Part shown: piece after piece, positions 56,596 through 64,000 of the stretch
Layout of the letters: every line of letters starts with the position of its first letter
Position numbering within the stretch: position 1 is the stretch's first letter
Assembly (NCBI GenBank): GCA_013205085.1
Contig: JABMLH010000001.1
Location: 1-64,000, forward strand
Direction of reading: 5' to 3'
DNA: 64,000 bases
From: Microbacteriaceae bacterium VKM Ac-2854
Lineage (GTDB): Bacteria > Actinomycetota > Actinomycetes > Actinomycetales > Microbacteriaceae
Program-made: the position numbers and the translations under genes
The notes under the pieces: model-generated
What the model was told of the DNA's origin: nothing
Seen by the model: the letters and a program-made list of their open reading frames with translations, nothing else
The model's database searches: none

Positions 56596-58203
56596 TTAGG
56601 CGGCGAGGGCCACCTGGGAGGGGCTCGCGCGGTGGGAGCGGGTGGAGAGGGTGACGCTCGCGGCGACGTAGTAGCTGTGGCTGAACTCGCGGGCGCGGCC
56701 GTCGGTGCCGAAGAGCACCCGCTCCTTGAGCAGGAGCAGCGTGCCGGGCTCGACCCCGAGCATCCGCGCGGCGCGCTCGTCGGCGCGGACCGCGTGGATG
56801 CTGGTCTCGATCCGCCCGACAGGCACGCCGTAGCTGGCGAGGAAGAGCTCGTCGAAGCCCTCCGGCGCCTCGCTGGTCAGCGGGCGGGGTCGCTCGCACG
56901 GCTCGTGATAGCGGATGTAGACGACGAACGGTCGATCGTCGCGGTAGGAGAGGTAGTGCGCCACCGCGATCCTCGGGCTCGAGGTTCCGAGTCGTTCGGC
57001 GACGATGGGCGGGGTGGGGATGGTCTCCGCCGAGATGCTGAACCCGCGGTGCCGGTCCTCGTCGGCGGCGCCCCAGCCCATGCCGTTGTCGATCGTGAGG
57101 TCGGTGATGGTGTTCATCACCACCGTGCCCTGGCGGCGATTGCGGCAGATCAGGCCCTCGTCGACCAGCTGGGCGAGTGCGGTGCGGATGGTGTTGCGCG
57201 AGGCGCCGAACCGACGCTCGAGATCGTCCTCGACGAGTTGCTCGCCCACCGCGAACAGGCCGCTGCGCAGAGCGGCGCGGAGCTCGGAGTGCACGTCGAG
57301 AACGGAGCGGCGGTAGCCGACGGATGCGGCGACGGGCGCCGGATCGACGGGAGCCGGATCGATCGTCGCGGTTTCGGCGGCCGGCACCGGAGTAGGCGCC
57401 ACGTCGGCGCCGACGTCGTACACGGTGGTCAGCGCCACGCGGGAGGCGACGTAGTGCGAGACGCTGTACTCGCGCGGCACGCCGTCGGCGCTCCAGAGCA
57501 CCCGCGACTTGACCATCAGCGCGGTGCCCGGCGCCACTCCGAGCTGGGCGGCGGCACGCTCGTCGGCGGCCTTGGCTTCGACCCAGCAGTCGATCGCGCC
57601 GATCGGGCTGTCGTAGGTCTCGGCGAAGAGCGCCTCGAATCCGCGCTCCAACGCATCCGTGATCGCGGGTCGGCCCGCACCGGGGGAGAGGCAGTACCGG
57701 GTGTGCAGCAGGGTGACCTCGTCGCCGAGCAGGTCGATCATCTCGGTGCAGAACACCTGCGGGCTGTCGGTGCCGAGCATCCGCCGGATGATCGGGGTGG
57801 AGGCGACCCAGCGGCTCTCGGTCGTGACCAGATCGTGCTGGGCGTACTCCTCCTCCGCCCAGGCGACGCCGTTGTCGATGCGGACGTCGGCGAGTCCGCT
57901 GAGGATGACGGTGCCCGCGCGCGGCGCCCGGGAGACGACGCCCTCGTCGACCAGCAGGCGCAGGGCCGCTCGCACCGCGTTTCGGCTGACGGAGTAGTTG
58001 CGCACCAGCACGGATTCGTCCAGCCGGTCCTCCGCGCCGATCGTGCCGGTGCGCAGCCCCGTGCGCAGGGCGCCGTGCACGCTCAGCACGGAGCGCATCC
58101 GCACCTGGTTCTGCTCCGACGCGCGCTCGCGGGCGAGGCGGCGGAACTCGTTCTGCGCATCCAGCGAGTGCGGAGCGTGAAAGGCGTTCAGCGGTGCGGT
58201 CAT
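56596..58203 (-). CDS. Tandem-duplicated GntR/UTRA regulator (two helix-turn-helix and two sensor domains in one chain)
   Basis: The protein is 535 aa, about twice the usual GntR length. Unit 1 has a winged helix (about residues 38-105, ESVLVRNYSVSRNAVRAALR) and a UTRA sensor (about 125-262). An Ala/Pro linker (263-296) leads to unit 2 with a winged helix (about 300-366, LERRFGASRNTIRTALAQL) and a second UTRA (about 385-525). The halves align along their length, e.g. LLVDEGVVSRAPRAGTVI against QLVDEGLICRNRRQGTVV and DNGVAW against DNGMGW. It is divergent from the monooxygenase cluster and probably controls it. ATG 58203 has GGAGC upstream. Confidence 0.88.
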   Translation of the reverse strand: MTAPLNAFHAPHSLDAQNEFRRLARERASEQNQVRMRSVLSVHGALRTGLRTGTIGAEDRLDESVLVRNYSVSRNAVRAALRLLVDEGVVSRAPRAGTVILSGLADVRIDNGVAWAEEEYAQHDLVTTESRWVASTPIIRRMLGTDSPQVFCTEMIDLLGDEVTLLHTRYCLSPGAGRPAITDALERGFEALFAETYDSPIGAIDCWVEAKAADERAAAQLGVAPGTALMVKSRVLWSADGVPREYSVSHYVASRVALTTVYDVGADVAPTPVPAAETATIDPAPVDPAPVAASVGYRRSVLDVHSELRAALRSGLFAVGEQLVEDDLERRFGASRNTIRTALAQLVDEGLICRNRRQGTVVMNTITDLTIDNGMGWGAADEDRHRGFSISAETIPTPPIVAERLGTSSPRIAVAHYLSYRDDRPFVVYIRYHEPCERPRPLTSEAPEGFDELFLASYGVPVGRIETSIHAVRADERAARMLGVEPGTLLLLKERVLFGTDGRAREFSHSYYVAASVTLSTRSHRASPSQVALAA

Positions 58204-58260
58204 GGCGGGCTCCAACGAGGTCGATCACAACGGAAGACGAAGTCACATCGAACGGATGCA

Positions 58261-58280
58261 CACCGGTGGGTACCCAGGTG
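58261..58280. promoter_or_regulatory. Near-palindrome around TGGGTACCCA, possible GntR site
   Basis: TGGGTACCCA (58267-58276) is a perfect ten-base palindrome with outer CACC/GGTG. It lies about 60 bases upstream of the GntR start, a good position for autoregulation. Inference only. Confidence 0.4.
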
Positions 58281-58570
58281 TCCAGACTCCGCCGCGGAGG
58301 TTACAAGGGCCAGCGTTTCCGGTTACGTCCCTATTGCGCCGGTTGCGGCAGGCTCGGCCCCGAGCGAGTCGGCCGGGTGGTTCGCCGGTTCCGGCCGGTC
58401 GGTTCGCCGGTCGGCGGGCCGCTCCGGAGGCCGCGGCGCGCCGGGCGAACCCGGCGAACGGGGCCGGATCCGCGGCCCGGAATCCGCACGGAACCGGGCG
58501 CCGCGGCCGGGCCCGCGACGGCGTAATGGTCACGTCACTCACGCACGCGGATGCCGAAATACGCCGTGGA

Positions 58571-58591
58571 TAGGTTCGGAAGCGTTCCGAA
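58571..58591 (+). promoter_or_regulatory. Promoter and palindromic operator of the monooxygenase operon
   Basis: TTCGGAA (58575-58581) and TTCCGAA (58585-58591) form a perfect inverted repeat around GCG. TAGGTT (58571-58576) just ahead is a plausible -10 box that the palindrome overlaps, so a bound repressor would block RNA polymerase. The first gene starts at 58616. Confidence 0.55.
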
Positions 58592-58615
58592 TCCCTCTCT
58601 CTCCCGGCGGTGTCG

Positions 58616-59917
58616 ATGTCTGCGAATCCCTTCCATCTGGGCTGGTTCTACTCCAAAGGCTTCGGCCCGAAGGCGTGGAAGCACGACTGGGCGGGCTCGG
58701 CCGTCGCGCGGTTCACCAAGCCCGACAACGCGGTCGATCTGGCTCGGGCGATGGAGCGGGCCGGCTTCGACTACCTGATGATCGAGGACTCGTCGAACGT
58801 GCCGTACACCTACCAGGGCTCGCACGACGCGTACCTGCGCCACTCGGTGGACACCCCCAAGCTCGACCCGATCGTGCTGGCGCCCTTCGTCACCGCGGCG
58901 ACGAAGAACCTCGGCGTGATCGTGACCTGCTCCACCACCGAGTACCACCCTTTTATGCTCGCGCGGAAGATGAACGCGCTCGATCACGTCTCGGAGGGGC
59001 GGATCGGCTGGAACGTGGTGACCGGATCCAACGACGGCGGCGCACAGAACTACGGCCGCGACAAGCAGTACCCGCACGACGAGCGCTACGACATGGCCGA
59101 CGAGTTCCTCACGGTGGCGAACGGGCTCTGGCGTTCGTGGGACGAGGACGCCCTGGTGCTGGATCTCGAGAACGGGATCTTCGCCGACGGCTCGAAGGTG
59201 CATCCGATCCACCACGAGGGCACGTACTTCCGCTCACGCGGACCGCTCTCCTCGCCGCGCTCGCCGCAGGGCTCGCCCGTGATCTGCCAGGCCGGCGGAT
59301 CGGGGCGCGGGCGCACGTTCGCCGCCCAGTGGGCCGAGACCATCATCTGCGCGGCGCGCGGGGTGGAGCAGATGAAGGAGTACCGCGACGACATCCGCGC
59401 GAAGGCGGTGCTGGCCGGGCGCGATCCCGACTCGATCAAGGTGCTGTTCCTGATCTCGCCGATCATCGACGAGAGCACCGAGGCGGCGATGGAACGGCGC
59501 CAGGCGCGGTACGACTTCGCGGAGCGCGAGGTGGAGTTCGGCCTCGCCGCGCTCTCGCGCAGCTCGGGCATCGACTTCGCCCGGTTCGACCTCGACGAGC
59601 CGCTGCCGAAGCTGATCTCCAACGGCCACCAGTCCAGCGCCGCGGCGATGGAGGGCAAGGTCCTGCGCGACGTGCTGCGCTATCAGCGCAGCCTCGAGTG
59701 CGTGCCGCTGACCGGCACGGCGAAGGACGTCGCGGCCGAGATGGACGAGCTGATGCAAGAGGTGGGCGGCGACGGCTTCCTGCTGAACGAGAGCTACTTC
59801 TCGCGCCGCTACGTCACCGAGGTCTGCGACGGCCTGGTGCCGGAGCTGCAGAAGCGCGGACTGACCCGCACGGCCTACGAGCACTCGACGCTCCGCGAGA
59901 ACCTCACGGCGTTCTGA
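58616..59917 (+). CDS. Luciferase-like flavin monooxygenase 1 (NtaA/SnaA/DszA type)
   Basis: The protein is 433 aa. It is an FMN-dependent monooxygenase of the bacterial luciferase-like TIM-barrel superfamily, NtaA/SnaA/SoxA/DszA branch, that uses reduced flavin from a partner reductase. Visible are FHLGWFYSKGFG at the start, ERAGFDYLMIEDSSNVPYTY, TCSTTEYHPFMLARKMNALDH, the WNVVTGSND flavin-phosphate region and SPVICQAGGSGRG. The paralogue at 60047 starts at the equivalent codon, which supports ATG 58616 over GTG 58610. The two are very similar along their length. The substrate is unknown; relatives act on chelators, dibenzothiophene sulfone and other heteroatom compounds. Confidence 0.88.
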   Translation: MSANPFHLGWFYSKGFGPKAWKHDWAGSAVARFTKPDNAVDLARAMERAGFDYLMIEDSSNVPYTYQGSHDAYLRHSVDTPKLDPIVLAPFVTAATKNLGVIVTCSTTEYHPFMLARKMNALDHVSEGRIGWNVVTGSNDGGAQNYGRDKQYPHDERYDMADEFLTVANGLWRSWDEDALVLDLENGIFADGSKVHPIHHEGTYFRSRGPLSSPRSPQGSPVICQAGGSGRGRTFAAQWAETIICAARGVEQMKEYRDDIRAKAVLAGRDPDSIKVLFLISPIIDESTEAAMERRQARYDFAEREVEFGLAALSRSSGIDFARFDLDEPLPKLISNGHQSSAAAMEGKVLRDVLRYQRSLECVPLTGTAKDVAAEMDELMQEVGGDGFLLNESYFSRRYVTEVCDGLVPELQKRGLTRTAYEHSTLRENLTAF

Positions 59918-59929
59918 TGCGCCGCTGAT

Positions 59930-60009
59930 CGAGCCTGCCGTGCTCGCTGATCGAGCCTGCCGTGCTCGCTGATCGAGCCTGCCGTGCTCGCTGATTGAGC
60001 CTGCCGAAA
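59930..60009 (+). repeat. Tandem repeat of the GAGCCTGCCG element between monooxygenases 1 and 2
   Basis: CTGATCGAGCCTGCCGTGCTCG is repeated three times in steps of 22 bases, followed by a fourth unit that ends CTGCCGAAA, the canonical arm of the TGGTTGAGCCTGCCGAAA family. Here only one arm is amplified, so no long hairpin forms. Confidence 0.7.
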
Positions 60010-60046
60010 TCACTCCACTTCATTCCTCCCCTGAAAGGACGCCCGC

Positions 60047-61354
60047 ATGAGCGCCGATCCGTTCCACCTCGGCTGGTTCTACTCGAAGGGCTTCGGGCCC
60101 AAGGCCTGGAAGCACGCGTGGGCGGGCTCCGCCGTGTCGCGCTTCGCCCGCCCCGACTTCGCCGTCGATCACGCGCGGGCGATGGAGCGAGCCGGCTTCG
60201 ACTACTTCATGATCGAGGACTCCTCCAACGTGCCGTACACGTACCAGGGCTCGCACGACGCGTACCTGCGGCACTCGGTCGATACGCCCAAGCTCGACCC
60301 GTCGATCCTCGCGCCGTTCCTGATCGAGGCGACGAAGAACCTCGGCATCGTGGTGACCTGCTCCACCACCGAGTACCACCCGTTCATGCTGGCGCGGATG
60401 ATGAACGCCTTCGATCACGTCTCGGACGGCCGGATCGGCTGGAACGTGGTGACCGGGTCCAACGACGGCGGCGCGCAGAACTACGGCCGCGACAAGCAGT
60501 ACCCGCACGACGAGCGCTACGACATGGCCGACGAGTTCATGGAAGTGGCGCAGGGGCTCTGGGCCGGCTGGGAGGAGGACGCCCTCGTCCTCGACCTGGA
60601 GAACGGGATCTTCGCCGACGGCTCGAAGGTTCATCCGTTGAACTTCGAGGGCACGTACTTCCGTTCGCGCGGCCCGCTCTCCTCGCCGCGCTCGCCGCAG
60701 GGCTCGCCCGTGATCTGCCAGGCCGGCGGCTCGGCCCGCGGTCGCCGCTTCGCCTCGAACTGGGCCGAGACGATCATCGTCTCGGCCGGCACGCCGGAGA
60801 AGATGAAGGCGTACCGCGAGGAGGTGCGTGCCGGCGCGATCGAGGCGGGGCGCGATCCCGACACGATCAAGCTGATGTTCCTGGTCTCGCCGGTGATCGA
60901 CGAGAGCGTCGACCGCGCGCTGGATCGCTACAACAGGCTCTCGGAGCTGGATGCGAACGAGATCGAGTACCAGCTCGCCTCGCTCTCGCGGCAATCGGGC
61001 ATCGACTTCTCGCAGTTCGACCTCGACGAACCGCTGCCCTCGACCATGGTCAGCAACGGCCACCAGTCGATGGTCGCCCAGTGGGAGGGCCGGGTGCTGC
61101 GCGAGGTGATCAGCGGCAACCCGCTGAACGCCGGCTCGCCGGGCTACGTCGGCACCCCCGACAGCGTCGCGGGCTACATGGACGAGGTGATGCAGGAGGT
61201 CGGCGGCGACGGCTTCCTGATCGCGAACAGCTACTTCTCGCGGCGCTACTCGCTGGAGATCTGCGACGGGCTCGTGCCCGAGCTGCAGCGGCGCGGACTG
61301 ACGCGGAAGCAGTACGAGTTCGACACCTTCCGCGAGAACCTGCTGGCCTACTAG
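60047..61354 (+). CDS. Luciferase-like flavin monooxygenase 2
   Basis: The protein is 435 aa, a near-duplicate of the enzyme at 58616: FHLGWFYSKGFG, YTYQGSHDAYLRHSVDTPKL, the WNVVTGSNDGGAQNYG flavin region and SPVICQAGGSARG are shared almost letter for letter, while residues about 280-400 diverge more (RALDRYNRLSELDANEIEYQ). GAAAGGAC precedes the ATG. The pair may act on related substrates or form a heterodimer. A recent duplication is likely; the tandem repeat between the two genes could have been its break point. Confidence 0.88.
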   Translation: MSADPFHLGWFYSKGFGPKAWKHAWAGSAVSRFARPDFAVDHARAMERAGFDYFMIEDSSNVPYTYQGSHDAYLRHSVDTPKLDPSILAPFLIEATKNLGIVVTCSTTEYHPFMLARMMNAFDHVSDGRIGWNVVTGSNDGGAQNYGRDKQYPHDERYDMADEFMEVAQGLWAGWEEDALVLDLENGIFADGSKVHPLNFEGTYFRSRGPLSSPRSPQGSPVICQAGGSARGRRFASNWAETIIVSAGTPEKMKAYREEVRAGAIEAGRDPDTIKLMFLVSPVIDESVDRALDRYNRLSELDANEIEYQLASLSRQSGIDFSQFDLDEPLPSTMVSNGHQSMVAQWEGRVLREVISGNPLNAGSPGYVGTPDSVAGYMDEVMQEVGGDGFLIANSYFSRRYSLEICDGLVPELQRRGLTRKQYEFDTFRENLLAY

Positions 61355-61377
61355 CCGCGAATCGATTGGAGACGACG

Positions 61378-62283
61378 ATGATCGTGACCGCCCTGCTCTC
61401 GCTGGAGAGCGCATCCACCCTCGACGACGCCGTGCAGGCGGCGGGCGCGCTGGAGGCCGCGGGCGTCGCGGCGCTCGCCGTGCTCGACGCGGCCGACACC
61501 GACGAGGTGGCGACCTTCGAGTCGACCACCCTCGCGGCGCACCTGGCGATGACCACCGACAGCATCGGCGTGCTCGGCGCGAACTCGGCGCTGTACGGCT
61601 TCCCGTACCACGCGGCGCGGCGGCTCTCGACGCTCGATCACCTCGCGAACGGACGCGCCGGCTGGCTGCTGCGCGCCGCCACCGGGGCCGAGGAGGAGGC
61701 CGGCTACGACTGGCGCTCGACGCTCGGCCGCGCGGAGGAGCTGCATCGGGCGAGCGAGTACGCCGAGATCGCGCTGGAGCTCTGGGACAGCTGGGAGGAC
61801 GGCGCGCAGTGGCCGGATGCGGCCAGCGGCGACTACAAGGACGACGCGCGCATCCATCCGATCGACTACCGCTCGACCGCGTTCCGCGTCGCCGGCCCGC
61901 TGGACGTGCCGCCCTCGCCGGCCCGCCGCCCAGTGCTCTTCGGCAGGATCGCGACGCCGGAGGAGGCCGCGATGCTCGCGCCCCTGCTGGACGTGGCGAT
62001 CGTGGTAGCCCGCGACCGCTCGGAGGCGCAGGCGCTCGTCGCGGCGTGCGGCGCCGCATCCGCCGTATTGCTCGCGGTGGCGATCGAGCACGTCAGCGAG
62101 GCCACGCCGCTGATCGTCGCCGACCTCGGCATCGACGGCGTCGCGCTGACCGGATCACTGTCGGCGGCCGCGCAGATCGCGGCGGCGGCCCTCGACCTCG
62201 GCGCCGAACGGCCCGAGGCGGACACCCTGGCGGAGGCGCTCGGGATCGATGGACGGATCAGCTACGGAGGACGGGCAGCCTGA
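61378..62283 (+). CDS. Short luciferase-like protein (monooxygenase 3, reduced)
   Basis: The protein is 301 aa, clearly of the same superfamily (FPYHAARRLSTLDHLANGRAG, ELHRASEYAEIALELWDSWE, IHPIDYRSTAFRVAGPLDVP) but lacking about 130 residues of the substrate-side insert and C-terminal part. The flavin region WLLRAATGAEEEAGYDW is altered relative to its neighbours. It may be a non-catalytic subunit, like LuxB of luciferase, or a smaller oxidase. TTGGAG precedes the ATG. Its stop overlaps the next start (TGATG), so it is made together with monooxygenase 4. Confidence 0.75.
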   Translation: MIVTALLSLESASTLDDAVQAAGALEAAGVAALAVLDAADTDEVATFESTTLAAHLAMTTDSIGVLGANSALYGFPYHAARRLSTLDHLANGRAGWLLRAATGAEEEAGYDWRSTLGRAEELHRASEYAEIALELWDSWEDGAQWPDAASGDYKDDARIHPIDYRSTAFRVAGPLDVPPSPARRPVLFGRIATPEEAAMLAPLLDVAIVVARDRSEAQALVAACGAASAVLLAVAIEHVSEATPLIVADLGIDGVALTGSLSAAAQIAAAALDLGAERPEADTLAEALGIDGRISYGGRAA

Positions 62284-63632
62284 TGAAGAAGATGCACTTG
62301 AGCGTGAACCTCTCGGAGTACGGCCGGCACTCGGGTGCCTGGCGGCATCCCGAGAGCGACCTCACGCAGATCCCGAACGTGGACGCGTATGTGCACGTGA
62401 CCCGGGCCGCCGAGCGCGGCCTGTTCGACCAGGCGTTCATCGCCGACACCCCCGTGCACTCGTGGGGCCGCGCGAGCGCGACGACCACCCGCCTGGATCC
62501 GCTGGAGCTGGTGTCGGCGCTCGCCGCCTGCACCTCGAACATCGCGATCATCGCCACGCTCTCGACCAGCTACAACGAGCCGTTCGACGTGGCCCGGCGC
62601 GGTGCCTCCGCCGCCGCGATCATGGGCGGGCGCCTCGGGATCAACTACGTCGCCTCCTCCGGTGACGCCACGGCGCGCAACTTCGGACGCGCGGAGCAGC
62701 TGCCGCACGATGAGCGCTACGAGAGGTCGAACGAGTTCATCGAGGTGGTCACCAAGCTCTGGGCCGCGGCCGGCACGTCGGATCAGCCGCCCGCCCGGGT
62801 GGTGCACCACGGCAAGCACTTCGACGTGGATGCGGCGCTCGACGTGGCGCAGCCGCCGGCGGGTCGGCCCGTGATCGTGCAGGCCGGATCCTCGCCGGAG
62901 GGCCGCGATCTCGCGGCGCGCTGGGCGGATGCGATCTACGCGGGCGGATCCACGCTGGAGCGCGCGAAGGAGTACTACGACGACATCAAGAAGCGTGCCG
63001 CCGCGTACGGCCGCGACCCCGACAGCGTGAAGGTGCTGCTGGGCATCGCGCCCTTCCTCGGCGCCACGCCGGAGGACGCTGCCGCGCTGCAGAAGCGCCT
63101 CGACGACGACCACGCCGAGGGCGCGGACGTGATCGGGCACCTGAGCGGGCTGCTCGAGTACGACCTCTCGCAGCACGACCCGGACGGCCCGCTGCCGTTC
63201 GACGAGTTGCCCGTGGTCACCTCGGCGAGCGTCAGCCAGGCCACCCTGTTCACCCGGATGGCGCGCGAGGAGAACCTCACCCTGGCCGAGATCGCCTACC
63301 GCTCCTACGTGGGCGGGCTGGCGAACATGCAGTTCGTCGCGACCGGCACCCCGGAGCACGTCGCCGACGTGATGGAGGAGTGGTTCCTCGCGGGCACCTG
63401 CGACGGCTACTCCCTCGTCGCCCCCATCCTGCCGCGGACGATCGACGACTTCGTCGACACCGTGGTGCCCATCCTGCAGCAGCGCGGACTCTTCCGCACC
63501 GAGTACGAAGGAGCCACCATCTTGAGCCATTTCGGCCTGGACAGTATTGATCCCCGCGCCATCGATCCGCGTGCCACCGACCCCCGTGCCATCGACCCCC
63601 GCGCGGACTTCGTGGAAGAGCAGGTCGCCTGA
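62283..63632 (+). CDS. Luciferase-like flavin monooxygenase 4 with repetitive C-terminal tail
   Basis: The protein is 449 aa, a full-length NtaA-type enzyme that is more distant from the first two. Pieces include SVNLSEYGRHSGAWRHPESD, ATLSTSYNEPFDVARRGASA, LGINYVASSGDATARNFGR, PVIVQAGSSPEGRDLAARWA and a C-terminal CDGYSLVAPILPRTIDDFVD. The last 25 residues hold a four- to fivefold [I/T]DPRA repeat, encoded by tandem DNA copies, after the usual end of the fold. Start and stop overlap those of the neighbouring genes by one base each. Confidence 0.87.
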   Translation: MKKMHLSVNLSEYGRHSGAWRHPESDLTQIPNVDAYVHVTRAAERGLFDQAFIADTPVHSWGRASATTTRLDPLELVSALAACTSNIAIIATLSTSYNEPFDVARRGASAAAIMGGRLGINYVASSGDATARNFGRAEQLPHDERYERSNEFIEVVTKLWAAAGTSDQPPARVVHHGKHFDVDAALDVAQPPAGRPVIVQAGSSPEGRDLAARWADAIYAGGSTLERAKEYYDDIKKRAAAYGRDPDSVKVLLGIAPFLGATPEDAAALQKRLDDDHAEGADVIGHLSGLLEYDLSQHDPDGPLPFDELPVVTSASVSQATLFTRMAREENLTLAEIAYRSYVGGLANMQFVATGTPEHVADVMEEWFLAGTCDGYSLVAPILPRTIDDFVDTVVPILQQRGLFRTEYEGATILSHFGLDSIDPRAIDPRATDPRAIDPRADFVEEQVA

Positions 63633-64000
63633 TGCCCACGCCGTTCCACCTCGCCTGGTTCACCTCGTTCACCGCGCCCGCCTGGCGCTCCAGCTGGGGC
63701 GGCGACACCGGCACCGAATGGATGACCGGCGAGTACTACGTCTCGATGGCGCGCCAGCTGGAGCGGGCCGGCTTCGACTTCATGATGTTCGAGGACTCGA
63801 CCATGGTCTCGGAGGCCGGCGGCGGCTCGGCGCACATGGACCTCAAGCACAGCCTGCACTCGCCCAAGCTCGACCCGTTCCCGCTGCTGCCGCTGCTGGC
63901 GAAGGCGACCAAGCACATCGGCTTCATCGCGACCGGGTCGACCTCGTTCTACTCGCCGTACATCCTGGCGCGCGTGATGGCGACGATGGACCACCTGACC
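63632..64000 (+). CDS. Luciferase-like flavin monooxygenase 5, N-terminal part (leaves the right edge)
   Basis: The first 123 codons are visible: FHLAWFTSFTAPAWRSSWGG, then QLERAGFDFMMFEDSTMVSE and a TGSTSFYSPYILARVMATMD block like TCSTTEYHPFMLARKM of the first enzyme. It is therefore a fifth NtaA-type paralogue. Its ATG overlaps the stop of the preceding gene (TGATG). The operon continues beyond the window, where a flavin reductase or transporter would be informative. Confidence 0.85.
   Translation, partial: MPTPFHLAWFTSFTAPAWRSSWGGDTGTEWMTGEYYVSMARQLERAGFDFMMFEDSTMVSEAGGGSAHMDLKHSLHSPKLDPFPLLPLLAKATKHIGFIATGSTSFYSPYILARVMATMDHLT

Larger units (their letters stand above)
58204..58615. other. 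Regulatory gap between the double GntR gene and the monooxygenase operon
   Basis: The 412 bases hold no credible gene. They contain a near-palindrome around TGGGTACCCA (58261-58280), two GGTTAC repeats near 58310-58327, a very GC-rich CCGG/GTTCGCC segment (58370-58520) with GGTTCGCC (58401) facing GGCGAACC (58444), and the promoter and palindrome of the operon at 58571-58591. Confidence 0.5.

Noticed and set aside
56488-59928. Plus-strand frame of 1146 codons over the GntR gene and monooxygenase 1
   Set aside because: It is antisense to the double GntR gene and out of frame with the monooxygenase; no domain was recognisable.
59930-60009. Possible CRISPR-like tandem
   Set aside because: The 22-base units follow each other without unique spacers.

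Overview
The window is a contiguous piece of a high-GC actinobacterial chromosome. G/C-rich third codon positions, many GTG starts, many leaderless genes with a TANNNT box 6-8 nt before the start, DUF3151 and DUF4012 proteins, a Tat/lipoprotein solute-binding protein and an LPXTG-like cell-wall protein all suggest a Gram-positive actinomycete. The best guess is the family Microbacteriaceae; the genus cannot be fixed from the sequence. No rRNA, tRNA or CRISPR array was seen.

Layout. 1-246 is one end of an IS481-type insertion sequence, directly behind acetyl-CoA synthetase (acs, 266-2281). 2.6-9.9 kb holds a MerR regulator, two small membrane genes, an EamA transporter, a nitroreductase, dihydrolipoyl dehydrogenase and small housekeeping or unknown genes. 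9.9-21.5 kb is a catabolic locus: HpcH/HpaI aldolase, aldo/keto reductase, a five-gene dipeptide-type ABC importer and, divergently, a DUF1537 four-carbon-acid kinase, PdxA2, a DeoR regulator and an AEC transporter. It fits uptake of a D-threonate/D-erythronate-like acid and its conversion to dihydroxyacetone phosphate. 21.5-40 kb carries threonine aldolase, an ABC-2 exporter pair, a two-component system, a probable DUF6421 protein, an AlkD-like glycosylase, a cell-wall protein, a hydrolase, a second AEC transporter, a MocR/BenE divergent pair, a DUF4012 protein and exonuclease III. 40-48.4 kb carries a heterodimeric ABC exporter, pyrE, an acidic membrane protein with a septum-formation-like domain, a HAD phosphatase and a TrmH-type methyltransferase. 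48.5-56.4 kb carries a YhgE/Pip protein with a degenerate ABC ATPase and a TetR regulator, further small genes, a Met/Cys-rich copper-storage-like protein and a HAD phosphatase. 56.6-64 kb holds a tandemly duplicated GntR-UTRA regulator divergent from a run of five luciferase-like flavin monooxygenase genes that leaves the right edge.

The most striking features are these. (1) The monooxygenase cluster, with its double-headed regulator and a palindromic operator over the first promoter. (2) At least seven families of long palindromic repeats at gene borders, one of which lies in frame inside the kinase gene. (3) A conserved ABC-fold protein in the YhgE operon that has lost every catalytic motif. 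(4) The four-carbon-acid locus, built with a peptide-type ABC importer.
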